Shown piece by piece: positions 28,097 to 40,021 of a stretch of DNA of 64,000 nt. The DNA is from Nakamurella aerolata (GTDB lineage Bacteria > Actinomycetota > Actinomycetes > Mycobacteriales > Nakamurellaceae), in NCBI RefSeq assembly GCF_013002705.1, contig NZ_JABEND010000005.1, positions 124,001 through 188,000 of the forward strand, written 5' to 3'. A program made the position numbers and the translations under genes. The stretch's first letter is position 1. Every line of letters begins with the position of its first letter. The notes under the pieces were generated by a model, which saw nothing but the letters and a program-made list of their open reading frames with translations, did no database searches and was not told where the DNA came from.

Positions 28097-29313
28097 CGAG
28101 CGATCACTTCACGAGCCAGCGTCCGATAGGCCTCGGCCGCCGACGACGTCGGGGCGTAGCTGGTGATCGGTTCACCGGCGACGGTGGTCTCCGGGAACTT
28201 CACCGTGCGGGAGATGACGGTGTCGAAAACCTCGTCACCGAAACGCTGCACCAGCATGGCGACCACGTCGCGGGCGTGCACGGTGCGGCCGTCGAACATG
28301 GTGACGAGCACGCCGTCGACGGCCAGCTCCGGGTTGATCCGCTCCTGAACCTTCTCGATGGTGTCGACCAGCAGCGCAACCCCGCGCAGCGAGAAGAACT
28401 CCGCGGCCACCGGCATGATCACGCCCTGGCTGCAGGCCAGCGCGTTCACGGTCAGTAGACCGAGCGAGGGCTGGCAGTCGATCAACACATAGTCGTAGGC
28501 ATGCAGCACCGGCCGCAGGGCCCTGGCAAGGGTCTGCTCGCGGCCCACTTCGTTGATCAGCTGCACCTCGGCAGCCGACAGGTCGATGTTGGCCGGGATC
28601 AGGTCGAGGCCCTCGATCCGAGTGGGGGTGAGCACATCGGTGATGGCGGTGTCCCGCTCCAACATCAGGTTGTAGATGGTGCGTTCCAGCTCGTGGCTCG
28701 GCACTCCCAGCCCGGCGGACAGCGCGCCCTGCGGATCGAGATCGACCAGCAGCACACGGCGGCCGTAGCTGGCCAGCGCCGCACCCAGGTTGATGGTTGA
28801 GGTGGTCTTGCCGACACCACCCTTCTGGTTGCACAGCGCGATCACCCGCGCCGGGCCGTGGCAGGACAGCGGTGCCGGCTCCGGAATCTGCCGCGGCGGC
28901 CGACCCGTCGGTCCCAGCGCGCCCGTTCGCTGCACCGACGATGCGGCATCGGCCGGCTCGCCTGACGGGTCGTCAGGCACCGCGTGCGCGTCAGGCACCG
29001 CGCTGGCTTCCGGCACTGCGTCGGCGTCAGGCACAGCATCGGCGTCAGGCACAGCATCGGCGCCAGGCACCGCGTCGGCGTCAGGCACAGCGTCGGGAAC
29101 CGCCTCGGCGTCGGGGGCGGCCGTGCCGTCTGCACCAGCGGTGCCGGCTGCACCAGCGGTGCCGGCTGCACCAGCGGTGCCGGCTGCACCAGCGGTGCCG
29201 GCTGCAGCAGCGGTCGGCTGAGCGTCCGGTCCGGGCGCGGTGCCCGGCGGGGCCGGAGTAGAGCTATCCGGCGACGGTGCACTCGGCGCGGCGGCGCTTT
29301 CCGGGTGGATCAT
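28093..29313 (-). CDS. parA: ParA/Soj-type chromosome-partitioning ATPase
   Basis: A 406-residue deviant-Walker ATPase. The ATPase core starts at about residue 155 with RVIALCNQKGGVGKTTSTIN (deviant Walker A near 164-171), followed by LLVDLDPQGALSAGL and DYVLIDCQPSLGLLTVNAL. The core resembles Rv1708, which occupies the same place next to scpA. The first 150 residues are low complexity: Ala/Gly/Thr repeats and a VPDADA-type repeat. I chose the ATG at 29313 because GAGAGGA lies seven bases upstream; an ATG at 29337 is in frame. No parB gene adjoins it. Confidence 0.9.
   Translation of the reverse strand: MIHPESAAAPSAPSPDSSTPAPPGTAPGPDAQPTAAAAGTAGAAGTAGAAGTAGAAGTAGADGTAAPDAEAVPDAVPDADAVPGADAVPDADAVPDADAVPEASAVPDAHAVPDDPSGEPADAASSVQRTGALGPTGRPPRQIPEPAPLSCHGPARVIALCNQKGGVGKTTSTINLGAALASYGRRVLLVDLDPQGALSAGLGVPSHELERTIYNLMLERDTAITDVLTPTRIEGLDLIPANIDLSAAEVQLINEVGREQTLARALRPVLHAYDYVLIDCQPSLGLLTVNALACSQGVIMPVAAEFFSLRGVALLVDTIEKVQERINPELAVDGVLVTMFDGRTVHARDVVAMLVQRFGDEVFDTVISRTVKFPETTVAGEPITSYAPTSSAAEAYRTLAREVIAR
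28975..29218. repeat. Two 18-bp tandem repeat tracts inside parA
   Basis: At 29131-29202 the unit TGCACCAGCGGTGCCGGC occurs four times exactly, with a degenerate fifth. At about 28975-29120 an 18-base unit around GGCGTCAGGCACAGCATC occurs six or seven times with changes. Both keep the parA frame and encode Ala/Gly/Thr and Val-Pro-Asp-Ala repeats in the N-terminal tail. Confidence 0.85.
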
Positions 29314-29337
29314 CCGGCCATCCTCTCGTGTCGTCAT

Positions 29338-29483
29338 CCCGACGATCGAGCACGAGCCTATGTCAGCGGGCGGCGCGCCCCGGTTCGCGCACGCCGACGG
29401 CCACCGGACGCATCCGCTTCCGCCGCACCAGTCGGACTGCCGGTATTTAGTTATGCAGCATCATTATGTGCCATAGTAGTGCT
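29338..29483. promoter_or_regulatory. Divergent promoter region, AT-rich before the MarR gene
   Basis: The segment 29446-29483 is strongly AT-rich for this genome (TATTTAGTTATGCAGCATCA and following) and abuts the MarR start. It probably holds the promoter and MarR operator for the plus-strand cluster. I could not fix a clean palindrome or box pair. Confidence 0.45.
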
Positions 29484-29981
29484 ATGGACACCGCACAGGC
29501 CCGCACCTTCCGGCTCCAGCTGATGGCGCTGTACCGGCGCCTGCAGTCCGAACACGTGCAGCAGCTGCCGCTCGGCGACCTGCGGGTGCTCGGCGCTGTC
29601 GACCGGCTCACCACCGCGGCGGCCGCCCCGGCCGCCGGATCCGCGAGCCCGCCGGGCCCCACCCCGAGCGACGTCGCCGCCGACCTGCATCAGCAGCGCC
29701 CGAACATCGCCGCGGCGGTGCGTCGGCTGGCCGCCGACGGGCTGCTCGAGCGGGTACCGGACGGAACGGACCGGCGCCGCGGTCGGCTGCTGCTCACCGA
29801 CCTGGGCCGCGACGTGCTGCACCGGGACCGGCAGGAGCGCGAGGGCTGGCTGCGCGCCGCCGCCGGCCAGCGGCTGTCGCCGGCCGAGGTGGACACCCTG
29901 ATCGCGGCCGGCGAGCTGATGCAGCGGTTGGCCGACACCGAAGGCACCGACCGGACCGGCAGCGCCGTGGGGAAACCGTGA
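29484..29981 (+). CDS. MarR-family regulator
   Basis: A 165-residue winged-helix protein. The recognition region reads PSDVAADLHQQRPNIAAAVR and the wing GLLERVPDGTDRRRGRLLLT, the DxRxxR-type signature of MarR. It is the first gene of a unit with an isochorismatase-fold protein and a FUSC transporter, which suggests it responds to a phenolic or aromatic acid and controls its export. Confidence 0.85.
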   Translation: MDTAQARTFRLQLMALYRRLQSEHVQQLPLGDLRVLGAVDRLTTAAAAPAAGSASPPGPTPSDVAADLHQQRPNIAAAVRRLAADGLLERVPDGTDRRRGRLLLTDLGRDVLHRDRQEREGWLRAAAGQRLSPAEVDTLIAAGELMQRLADTEGTDRTGSAVGKP

Positions 29982-30094
29982 CCACCACATCCGGCACTTC
30001 GCCCGCGGAGCGGGCCGCGGCCGCCGGAGCAACCGTCAAGCCTTTCCCGAGCCCAAGCGCCAAATACCAAGCGCCGTACCAAGAAGGAGACTCC

Positions 30095-30709
30095 ATGACC
30101 AACCAAGCCCGGACGGACACCACGCAGCGCACCGACACTGCGCTGATCGGGCTGGACTACATCGTCGACATCATGCATCCGGATGGGTTGATTGCCAGGG
30201 CGGCGCGGCATGCCGCCGACCGCGATGTTGTCGGCCGGTTCAATGACGCACTCGCCACGGCCGCCGGCAATGGCTGGCTGACCGTGCTGGTCAAGGTTGG
30301 TTTCCAACCCGGATACCCGGAGCTGCCGGCAACCTCGCCGATGTTCGCCGGAGCCGGCAGACTCGGCGCGCTGCGGCTGGACGGACCGGGAACCGCCTTC
30401 CACCCGGAGCTGGACGTCGACCGGGCCGATCTGGTGGTCAGCAAGCCGCGGGTGAGCGCGTTCTACGGCACCGCACTGGACGCGGCGTTGCGCGCCAACA
30501 ACATTCGCCGACTGGTGCTGGCCGGCGTCAGCAGCAGCTGGGCGGTGCAGAGCACCGCGAGAGACGCGCATGACCGCGACCTCGAGGTGGTCGTCCTCGA
30601 GGACGCCTGCGCCGCGGCGACCGAGCGAGAACATCACGATTCCATGCAGTTGCTCGGCACCATCGCCACCATTACCAACACAGCGCAGCTGGCCGATCTG
30701 GCCGCCTGA
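30095..30709 (+). CDS. Isochorismatase-fold protein lacking the catalytic cysteine
   Basis: A 204-residue protein of the isochorismatase-like hydrolase superfamily. The Asp (LIGLDYIVD, Asp21) and Lys (VVSKPRVSAF, Lys117) of the usual triad are present. Where cysteine hydrolases have G-V-x-T-x-x-C-V, this protein has GVSSSWAV, with Ala150 at the Cys position. It cannot use the standard cysteine mechanism; true isochorismatases (PhzD type) also lack the Cys. The ATG at 30095 has AAGGAG at ideal distance; a GTG at 29978, coupled to the MarR stop, would add 39 residues. It ends 8 bases before the FUSC gene. Confidence 0.82.
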   Translation: MTNQARTDTTQRTDTALIGLDYIVDIMHPDGLIARAARHAADRDVVGRFNDALATAAGNGWLTVLVKVGFQPGYPELPATSPMFAGAGRLGALRLDGPGTAFHPELDVDRADLVVSKPRVSAFYGTALDAALRANNIRRLVLAGVSSSWAVQSTARDAHDRDLEVVVLEDACAAATEREHHDSMQLLGTIATITNTAQLADLAA

Positions 30710-30717
30710 CACCGGCG

Positions 30718-31806
30718 ATGACCTCCGTCCGCACCGCAAGGCCATGGCCGCCCGGTTGGCCACGACATCTGACGCCGGGGCGCTGGCGCGTGGTGTTCTG
30801 GGAGTTGGAACGCGACGCCCATTACAACTGGCGGGTCGGGCTGCGGGTCGGGTTGACGGTGGCCGCCCCGCTGCTGCTGGGATTGCTGACCCACCAGGTC
30901 GCGGCCGGCAGCGTCGCTGGCATCGCCGCCTGGCTGCTGGCCATCGCCCCGACGGCACCGACTGGCAAACAGCGCTGCTGGCAGAACCTGCGGCGGGCCG
31001 CGCTGTTGTCAGCCGGGTACCTGCTCGGCCTGGTGGCCGGCACCGTCGGGGTCTCCCAATGGTGGCTGGCGGCGATCTTCGTCGCCGCGCTCGGGGCGCT
31101 GACGCCGGTGCGGTGGATCGCCATCACCCCGCTGATCTGTCTGATCGTCGGGCTGGATCCGCCGGCCGGTTTGAGCTTCGGCGCCGCGTCGTGGTGCTTC
31201 GGCGGCGGTTGCCTCTGGGCAGCGCTGGCACTGCTGATACCGATCGGCGGTCGGCACCCGTCGACGAGTTCCGTTGCCGAACAACGACTTTCGCTGCGGC
31301 AACACGTACGGCAACGTACCCCTGAGTTCCGGCACGGCGGGCAGGTCGCCGTGCTGTGCACGGGGCTGTTCGTGCTGCTGACGGTGCTGGAATGGCCGCA
31401 TGCCGGCTGGCTGCTGGTCGGTGTGCTCACCACCCTGCGACCCAGTTGGGCGGCAACAGAGGCAAGGGTGGTCAAGCGCAGCATCGGCATGGCCGGCGGC
31501 GCACTGCTCACCGCGGCAGCGCTGGCGATCGGTCACCACTCGCCGGCCTGGGCCACCGCCGCTCTCATCGCCGTATTGGGGGCTGCCGCCCGACCGTTGC
31601 GGCAGCTGAACTACGGGTTCTGGCCGGTGCTCGGGACGCCCACCCTGTTGCTGCTGGTGGATCTGGGCACAAGGCTCGACGGTGTCGCACCCGAGTTCAG
31701 ACTGCTGAACAATCTGTTGGGAGCAGCCTTCACCCTGCTGGCGGTGACGGTGCTGTGGCCGCATCCGGACCAGCGTCCGCCGCGCCGGGAGCCATCTGAT
31801 CGATGA
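30718..31806 (+). CDS. FUSC-family membrane protein (aromatic acid efflux-like)
   Basis: A 362-residue protein with two sets of hydrophobic helices (about 45-175 and 235-350) around a hydrophilic middle. The second half, GWLLVGVLTTLRPSWAATEA followed by KRSIGMAGGALLTAAALAIG, is the classic FUSC/YccS pattern. Relatives export fusaric acid and aromatic carboxylates. It is about half the length of the YccS proteins. It follows the isochorismatase-fold gene by 8 bases and overlaps the convergent MerR gene by 77 bases. Confidence 0.82.
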   Translation: MTSVRTARPWPPGWPRHLTPGRWRVVFWELERDAHYNWRVGLRVGLTVAAPLLLGLLTHQVAAGSVAGIAAWLLAIAPTAPTGKQRCWQNLRRAALLSAGYLLGLVAGTVGVSQWWLAAIFVAALGALTPVRWIAITPLICLIVGLDPPAGLSFGAASWCFGGGCLWAALALLIPIGGRHPSTSSVAEQRLSLRQHVRQRTPEFRHGGQVAVLCTGLFVLLTVLEWPHAGWLLVGVLTTLRPSWAATEARVVKRSIGMAGGALLTAAALAIGHHSPAWATAALIAVLGAAARPLRQLNYGFWPVLGTPTLLLLVDLGTRLDGVAPEFRLLNNLLGAAFTLLAVTVLWPHPDQRPPRREPSDR

Positions 31807-32464
31807 GCGAGCGGTGCGCCAATCGGCGCAGCGCCAACAGAACCGGTTCGTACAGCGCCGTCCCGAGCACCGAATAGCTCACCGCCTGCTGCGGCGTCAT
31901 CGCGGCGATCGTTTTCAGCTCTTGCTTCGCGACCGACAGCATTGCCGCCCCGTAGCGCTTGGCACGGGCGTCGTCCCACGGCAGGCCCGCCTGTTCCAGG
32001 CCGAGCAACGCCGCCTCCAGCTGCGCGGTGGCCGGCCAGTTCGGATCGAACTCCATCCCCAGCAACTCAATGGCGCGCCGGGCCCGCGGATAACGCACTG
32101 GGTCGCCGGGCTCCCGCGTTCGAGTGTCTGCCGGCTCCGGCCCTGCCGGGTCGGCCGACTCCCGCATCGCCGCGTCGGCAGGCAAGACATACGGTGGCAA
32201 GGCCGATACCGCCGCTCCCATGGCCAGCACCGGATCGTCCGCCGGGTGGTCGATCAGCCGCAGAATGTCGCGCACCCTGGCCAGCGGCAGCTCACGGACC
32301 GCGGTCAGAGCACTGATCAGCCGCACCCGGTCGACGTGCTCGGCTCCGTACTCCGCTCGGGTCGCTGCGGTGGTTTCGCCCTTGTCCAGCAAGCCTTCTC
32401 GCAGATAGAACTTCAACGTCGGCACCGACACACCGGTGCGCTCGGCGAGCTCCGATATCCGCAT
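31730..32464 (-). CDS. MerR-family regulator
   Basis: A 244-residue regulator. The N-terminal DNA-binding domain reads MRISELAERTGVSVPTLKFY and REGLLDKGETTAATRAEYG; the rest is a helical effector domain with no recognisable metal-binding cysteines. ATG at 32464 follows AAGGAG at six bases; the longer open frame from 32488 has no better site. It is divergent from a small membrane-protein gene, with a 9-bp inverted repeat between, so it probably controls that gene. Confidence 0.85.
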   Translation of the reverse strand: MRISELAERTGVSVPTLKFYLREGLLDKGETTAATRAEYGAEHVDRVRLISALTAVRELPLARVRDILRLIDHPADDPVLAMGAAVSALPPYVLPADAAMRESADPAGPEPADTRTREPGDPVRYPRARRAIELLGMEFDPNWPATAQLEAALLGLEQAGLPWDDARAKRYGAAMLSVAKQELKTIAAMTPQQAVSYSVLGTALYEPVLLALRRLAHRSLIDQMAPGAADAGPDAATAPSPPAG

Positions 32465-32495
32465 GTCCGCTCCTTCGATCCCGGTCATTCTTGCA

Positions 32496-32539
32496 TTGGA
32501 TAGTACTCATGTCTAATACTGGGTACTGTCACTATCCAA
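32496..32539. promoter_or_regulatory. Probable MerR operator between divergent genes
   Basis: TTGGATAGT (32496-32504) and ACTATCCAA (32531-32539) form a perfect 9-bp inverted repeat with a 26-base spacer that contains two GTACT words and AT-rich sequence. The position is right for an operator of the divergent MerR gene and the membrane-protein gene. Confidence 0.6.
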
Positions 32540-32572
32540 CGCCCGCAACGCCCGAACAGCTAGGACCCCGCC

Positions 32573-32989
32573 ATGCATCCAGCGCTCGTCATTGCCACCG
32601 GAGCCACCGTCCTCACCGTCATCGGCATCATGTCCGGCGGCACCTTCCTGCTGCGGGTCAGCACCGCAGGCAGCGCCTTCACGCCACTGCAGAAGACCTT
32701 CTTCCGGGCCGGACACGCGCACGCCGGTGTCTTGGTGATCCTTGGCCTGGTCTGCGCGCTGTTGCAGAGCGCCGCCGGAGTGCCTACCGGGTGGACCTTC
32801 GCCTCGCTCGGGGTGTTGGCCAGCGCGCTGCTGATCCCCGGCGGGTTCTTCTTCTCGGTGATGGGCAAGGACGTGACCACACCGAACCGGCTGATGGCCG
32901 TGCTGTGGGTCGGTGTCGCCGTGCTGGCGGTGGCGTTGTTGATCGTCGGCATCAGCGTGATCGCCGCCGGCATCAACGCTCTGGGCTGA
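32573..32989 (+). CDS. Small four-helix membrane protein
   Basis: A 138-residue protein with four hydrophobic segments (about 4-27, 50-70, 75-95 and 107-135). The loop between the first two reads TPLQKTFFRAGHAHAGVLV, with histidines in HAHAG that look conserved in style. I do not recognise a characterised family. It is transcribed from the control region shared with the MerR gene and is convergent with xerD. Confidence 0.75.
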   Translation: MHPALVIATGATVLTVIGIMSGGTFLLRVSTAGSAFTPLQKTFFRAGHAHAGVLVILGLVCALLQSAAGVPTGWTFASLGVLASALLIPGGFFFSVMGKDVTTPNRLMAVLWVGVAVLAVALLIVGISVIAAGINALG

Positions 32990-33088
32990 GCGATGTCGGC
33001 AATCCGGGTCCAGTGGCCCCGTCGATGCCCAAAAGTGGGTCGAGAACCCCACGCGACCCCGATTGACGACATCGCGCGGTCGGGCTGT

Positions 33089-34171
33089 TCAGCGGGCCCG
33101 CGGATGCGAGGTGGCGTAGACCTCGCGCAGCGAATCGACGGTGACCAGTGTGTAGATCTGGGTGGTGGTCACCGATGCGTGGCCGAGCAGCTCCTGCACG
33201 GTGCGGACATCCGCCCCGCCCTCAAGCAGGTGGGTGGCGAACGAGTGCCGCATGGTGTGCGGAGAGACACCAGACCCCTTGCCGTGCACGGCATCCGGAT
33301 GTTGCTCGGAGTCCGAGCTACCATTCTCCGCCACCAGGCCGATCCGTTCGGCGGCGTCCCGCAGGACCTTCCATGCACTCTGCCTCGAGAGCCTGCTGCC
33401 GCGGGCGTTCAGCAGCAGCGCCGGCTCGGCCTTGCCGCCCTTGGTCTTGCGAGCCAGCTCCGGACGGCCGCGCACCAGGTAGGCCTGCACCGCGGCGGCC
33501 GCGAACGAGCCGACCGGGACGATCCGCTCTTTCGACCCCTTGCCGAGCAACCGCACCACCGTCAGCGCCGGGTCGGCAGCTCCGGATGCGGCCACCGGCT
33601 GAGAATCGAGGTCGTCGACGTCGAGCCCGACCACCTCCGAGATCCGGCCGCCGGTGGCATACAGCAGTTCAAGCAGCGCCCGGTCACGTAGACCCAGCGG
33701 ATCGTCCGTCGGCACCGACTCCAGCAGCCGGGTCACGGTGGCGACATCCAGCGCCTTGGGCAGCCGTTTGCCGGGAGCCGGTGGGTGCACATCGGCGGAG
33801 GCGTCGATCTCGGTGAGTCCTTCCGCCAGCAGGAAGCGGTGCCAACCGCGCACCGCGACCACGGTGCGTGCGGCCGAGGACGCCGCCAGCGGCGGATGCT
33901 GCTCCGTGCCCTCGCGCAACGACATCAGGAATTCACTCACCACTTCGGCGGTGAGCCGGCGGACGTCGCCGATGTCCCGCTCGGCCAGGAACTCCAGATA
34001 GCGGTGCAGATCCCGCCGGTACGACAGCAGAGTGTTGCGCGCCGCCCCACGCTCCACCGTCAGGTGATCGAGGTAGCCGCGCAGCGCCTGCCGCAGCGCA
34101 GGAGCCGGCTCCGGGCCGGTGCCGGGAACCGCCGCGCCGTCGGCCGCGGTGTCGATCGAGGCGGGTGGCAT
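33089..34171 (-). CDS. xerD: Tyrosine recombinase XerD
   Basis: A 360-residue tyrosine recombinase that resolves chromosome dimers at dif. The SAM-like core-binding domain spans about 25-125. Catalytic residues are Arg176 (GGRISEV), Lys211 (LGKGSKER), His305 and Arg308 ([15 protein letters not shown]), His331 ([11 protein letters not shown]) and Tyr340. An extra hydrophilic stretch (about 283-302, [17 protein letters not shown]) separates the Lys-containing half from the HxxR box. The ATG at 34171 matches the family length; the frame upstream runs into the icd promoter. Position between the nudix gene and parA is the conserved one. Confidence 0.9.
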   Translation of the reverse strand: MPPASIDTAADGAAVPGTGPEPAPALRQALRGYLDHLTVERGAARNTLLSYRRDLHRYLEFLAERDIGDVRRLTAEVVSEFLMSLREGTEQHPPLAASSAARTVVAVRGWHRFLLAEGLTEIDASADVHPPAPGKRLPKALDVATVTRLLESVPTDDPLGLRDRALLELLYATGGRISEVVGLDVDDLDSQPVAASGAADPALTVVRLLGKGSKERIVPVGSFAAAAVQAYLVRGRPELARKTKGGKAEPALLLNARGSRLSRQSAWKVLRDAAERIGLVAENGSSDSEQHPDAVHGKGSGVSPHTMRHSFATHLLEGGADVRTVQELLGHASVTTTQIYTLVTVDSLREVYATSHPRAR

Positions 34172-34322
34172 GAGCAAACGGTAGACGGCCGGCGGCACGA
34201 CCTCGGGGAGGCCGGTGGCCGCCGGTGCGACCGGTGCGGCGCTCGCGTTAGACTCGAACCGCAAACAGTACGCGTGTACTGGTGACGGGCTGGTGGCCCC
34301 GACGGCTCCCCGCGCCAGGTGA

Positions 34323-37826
<3,504 letters not shown>

Positions 37827-37830
<4 letters not shown>

Positions 37831-38666
37831 AGTGCCTGTGCCGTCAGGAATCCGCGGATGTCGCCGATCCAGCGTCGCTCCTCGTCATCGGTGAAGATGT
37901 GCCCGGCGTCCGGATACTCGATCAGCTCCGCTCCGGGAATGCCCGCGGCGAGGTCGCGGGTGGTGCTGGGCAGCACCAGCCGGTCCTGTCCGGCCGCCAT
38001 CACCACGGTGGGCACGGCAATGCCGGCCAGCAGCGGGCGGATGTCGACGCCGGCAACCAGCTCGGCCTGGGCCGGCCCGCCGGGTTCGAAGCCGGCACTG
38101 ATCTGCTGGCGGGCAACGGTTTCGGCTGCCGGGTCGAGTTGCGCAAGAGTGGCCGGCGAGCTGCCCGCGGACAGGATCAGCGCTGCCAGGGCGTCGGTGT
38201 CGCCGACGGCGGCCAGCGCGCGCCAGGCGGACACCACGCTGCGCAACTGGGCGTCGGCATGGCCGAGTCCCACCGTCAGCAGCAGCCCGGTCACCCGATC
38301 CGGATACCGGTGCGCTGCCGTCACCGCGACCGCGCTGCCCAGCGACATCCCGAGAATCGGGAACCGGTCGACACCGGCGGCATCGGCCACCGCGATCAGA
38401 GTGTCGGCGAGACCGTCGAGCGTGAGCGGCGCGGCGCCAAGCGCGCTGCCCTCGGTCCCCGGGTAGTTGGCCCCGAGCAGCGTCCGCTCCGAGCCCAGCG
38501 CCTCGATCACCCTGCCGAAGTTCGCCGGGATGCTGCCGCCGGCGCCGTGTGCCAGCACCAGCGCGGGCCCGGTCCCGGTCCCGGCACGCACCGTGCTCAC
38601 CCCGGCCAGTCGGTCGGAATCTGGCACAGCCACGTCATCTGTCGTCACGTTCGCGACGCTAGGCAT
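37827..38666 (-). CDS. Alpha/beta-fold hydrolase
   Basis: A 279-residue serine hydrolase. The nucleophile elbow is GMSLGS with Ser108, the oxyanion HGAG motif is at 40-43, the acid is probably the Asp in AAGQDRLVLPS and the base the His in PDAGHIFTDD. No signal peptide. It is translationally coupled to a DHA1 exporter and may act on the same small molecule. Specific activity cannot be predicted. Confidence 0.83.
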
Positions 38667-38755
38667 TCACATCGGCGTCAAGGTCAAGCGCGAGGCGCTG
38701 ACCTGCGGAGTTGCCGCGGCCGGAGCGCCGCAACGGCAGCGGCTAGGGTGGCCGG

Positions 38756-39559
38756 GTGTCGGTCATCCTTTCGCCCTTTCATCTCGACGAGCAGCTGAGC
38801 GGGCCGTGGCCGCTGCCGCCCGACGTGACGCTGACGCCCGACCTGCCCAGCGGATCGCCCTGGGAGCGGATGGCGGTGATCTCCACCGGGATCGCCGGCG
38901 CCGTGGCGGACAGCTGCCGGCGCGGAGACGTTCCGGTGGTGCTGTCCGGAGACTGTGTCGCTTCGCTCGGGGTGGTGGCCGGCGTGCAGCGGGCCGGCGT
39001 CAACCCGTCGGTGGTGTGGCTGGACGCGCACGGCGACGTGCAGACCGAACAGACCAGCACCTCCGGGTACCTCGGCGCGATGCCGATCCGGCAGCTGGTG
39101 GGCGGCGCCGACCGGACCGTGCCGGACACCACCGGACTGCGGCCCGTGCCGGAGCAGGCGGTCACCCTGCTCGACGGCCGCGACCTCGACCCGCCGGAGG
39201 CGCGCTACCTCGCCCAGTCTCAGATCCGGCAGCAGCCAGTGGGTCCGGTAGCGGTTCAGGGTCCGATAGTGCTGCACGTCGATGTCGATGTGGTCGAGTC
39301 GGGCGAGCTCCCCGGGCTGTTGTTCCCGGCGTCCGGCGGGCCGAGCCTCGACCAGGTGGTGGCCGCGATCGGCGAGATCCGGCGCAACAACCAGCTGGCC
39401 GCGATCAGCCTGGCCTGCACCACCGAGAATCGCACCAGCGCCGCCGTGCTGCGGATCGCCACGGCGCTCACCGAACCCCACGAACAAACCCCATCGCCGC
39501 ACCGCGTCAGCCCGAGTGCCGGACCGGCAGCCAGAGACGAAAGGTCGGACCCCGCATGA
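38756..39559 (+). CDS. Arginase/agmatinase-fold protein with GDC in place of GDH
   Basis: A 267-residue ureohydrolase fold. Metal-site blocks are VVLSGDC (64-67 region), VVWLDAHGDVQTEQTSTSGY (Asp90, His92, Asp94) and LHVDVDVVES (Asp176, Asp178). The first metal ligand, normally His in GGDH, is Cys67. The rest of the dinuclear manganese site is intact, so activity is possible but altered. GTG start at 38756. It overlaps a MerR gene by ATGA. Substrate could be a guanidine, formimino or related compound. Confidence 0.8.
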   Translation: MSVILSPFHLDEQLSGPWPLPPDVTLTPDLPSGSPWERMAVISTGIAGAVADSCRRGDVPVVLSGDCVASLGVVAGVQRAGVNPSVVWLDAHGDVQTEQTSTSGYLGAMPIRQLVGGADRTVPDTTGLRPVPEQAVTLLDGRDLDPPEARYLAQSQIRQQPVGPVAVQGPIVLHVDVDVVESGELPGLLFPASGGPSLDQVVAAIGEIRRNNQLAAISLACTTENRTSAAVLRIATALTEPHEQTPSPHRVSPSAGPAARDERSDPA

Positions 39560-39930
39560 CCATCGCATCGCACCCACGTCATCGGTCAGCTCTGCTGGTG
39601 GGTGAGCTGGCCGCCGCCACCGGGGTCAGCACCCGCGTGCTGCGCTACTACGAAGAGCAGGGCCTGCTGTGCCCCGAGCGCTCCAGCACCGACTACCGGC
39701 TCTACCCGCCGGACGCCGTGCAGACGGTGCGGCAGATCCGCGGGCTCCTGGATGCCGGCTTCTCCACCGTCCAGATCCGCGCGTTGTTGCCCTGCGCGCG
39801 GGGCGACGCGCCCGAGATCGAGCTGTGCCCGCAGGTGGCCGCACTGATGCGGGAAACGCTGCAGCGCATGGATTCGGCGGCTGCTCGGCTGGACGAGCAG
39901 CGCACCAGGGTGCGAGCACTGCTCGACTGA
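39556..39930 (+). CDS. MerR-family regulator (small)
   Basis: A 124-residue protein. The DNA-binding domain reads VGELAAATGVSTRVLRYYEE and QGLLCPERSSTDYRLYPPDA, followed by the dimer helix VAALMRETLQRMDSAAARLDE. Two cysteines (LLPCARGD and ELCPQ) lie around residues 76 and 87, which could sense a metal or thiol compound. The ATG overlaps the arginase-fold stop (ATGA), so regulator and enzyme are made together. Confidence 0.88.
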   Translation: MTIASHPRHRSALLVGELAAATGVSTRVLRYYEEQGLLCPERSSTDYRLYPPDAVQTVRQIRGLLDAGFSTVQIRALLPCARGDAPEIELCPQVAALMRETLQRMDSAAARLDEQRTRVRALLD

Positions 39931-40021
39931 CAACCCGCCATCGCGGGTCAGCTGGGTTGCCCGCGCAGCGCCCCCGCGGTGTCGGCGGTGTCGGCTGATA
40001 CGGCAGCCAGCCGGAAGCGAG

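Noticed and set aside
28975-29218. Regularly spaced repeats resembling a CRISPR array
   Set aside because: The 18-bp units are contiguous without spacers and keep the parA reading frame, so they are coding tandem repeats.
29978-30094. GTG start for the isochorismatase-fold gene coupled to the MarR stop
   Set aside because: The AAGGAG before 30095 is stronger and the extra 39 residues include the translated ribosome site; kept only as an alternative.
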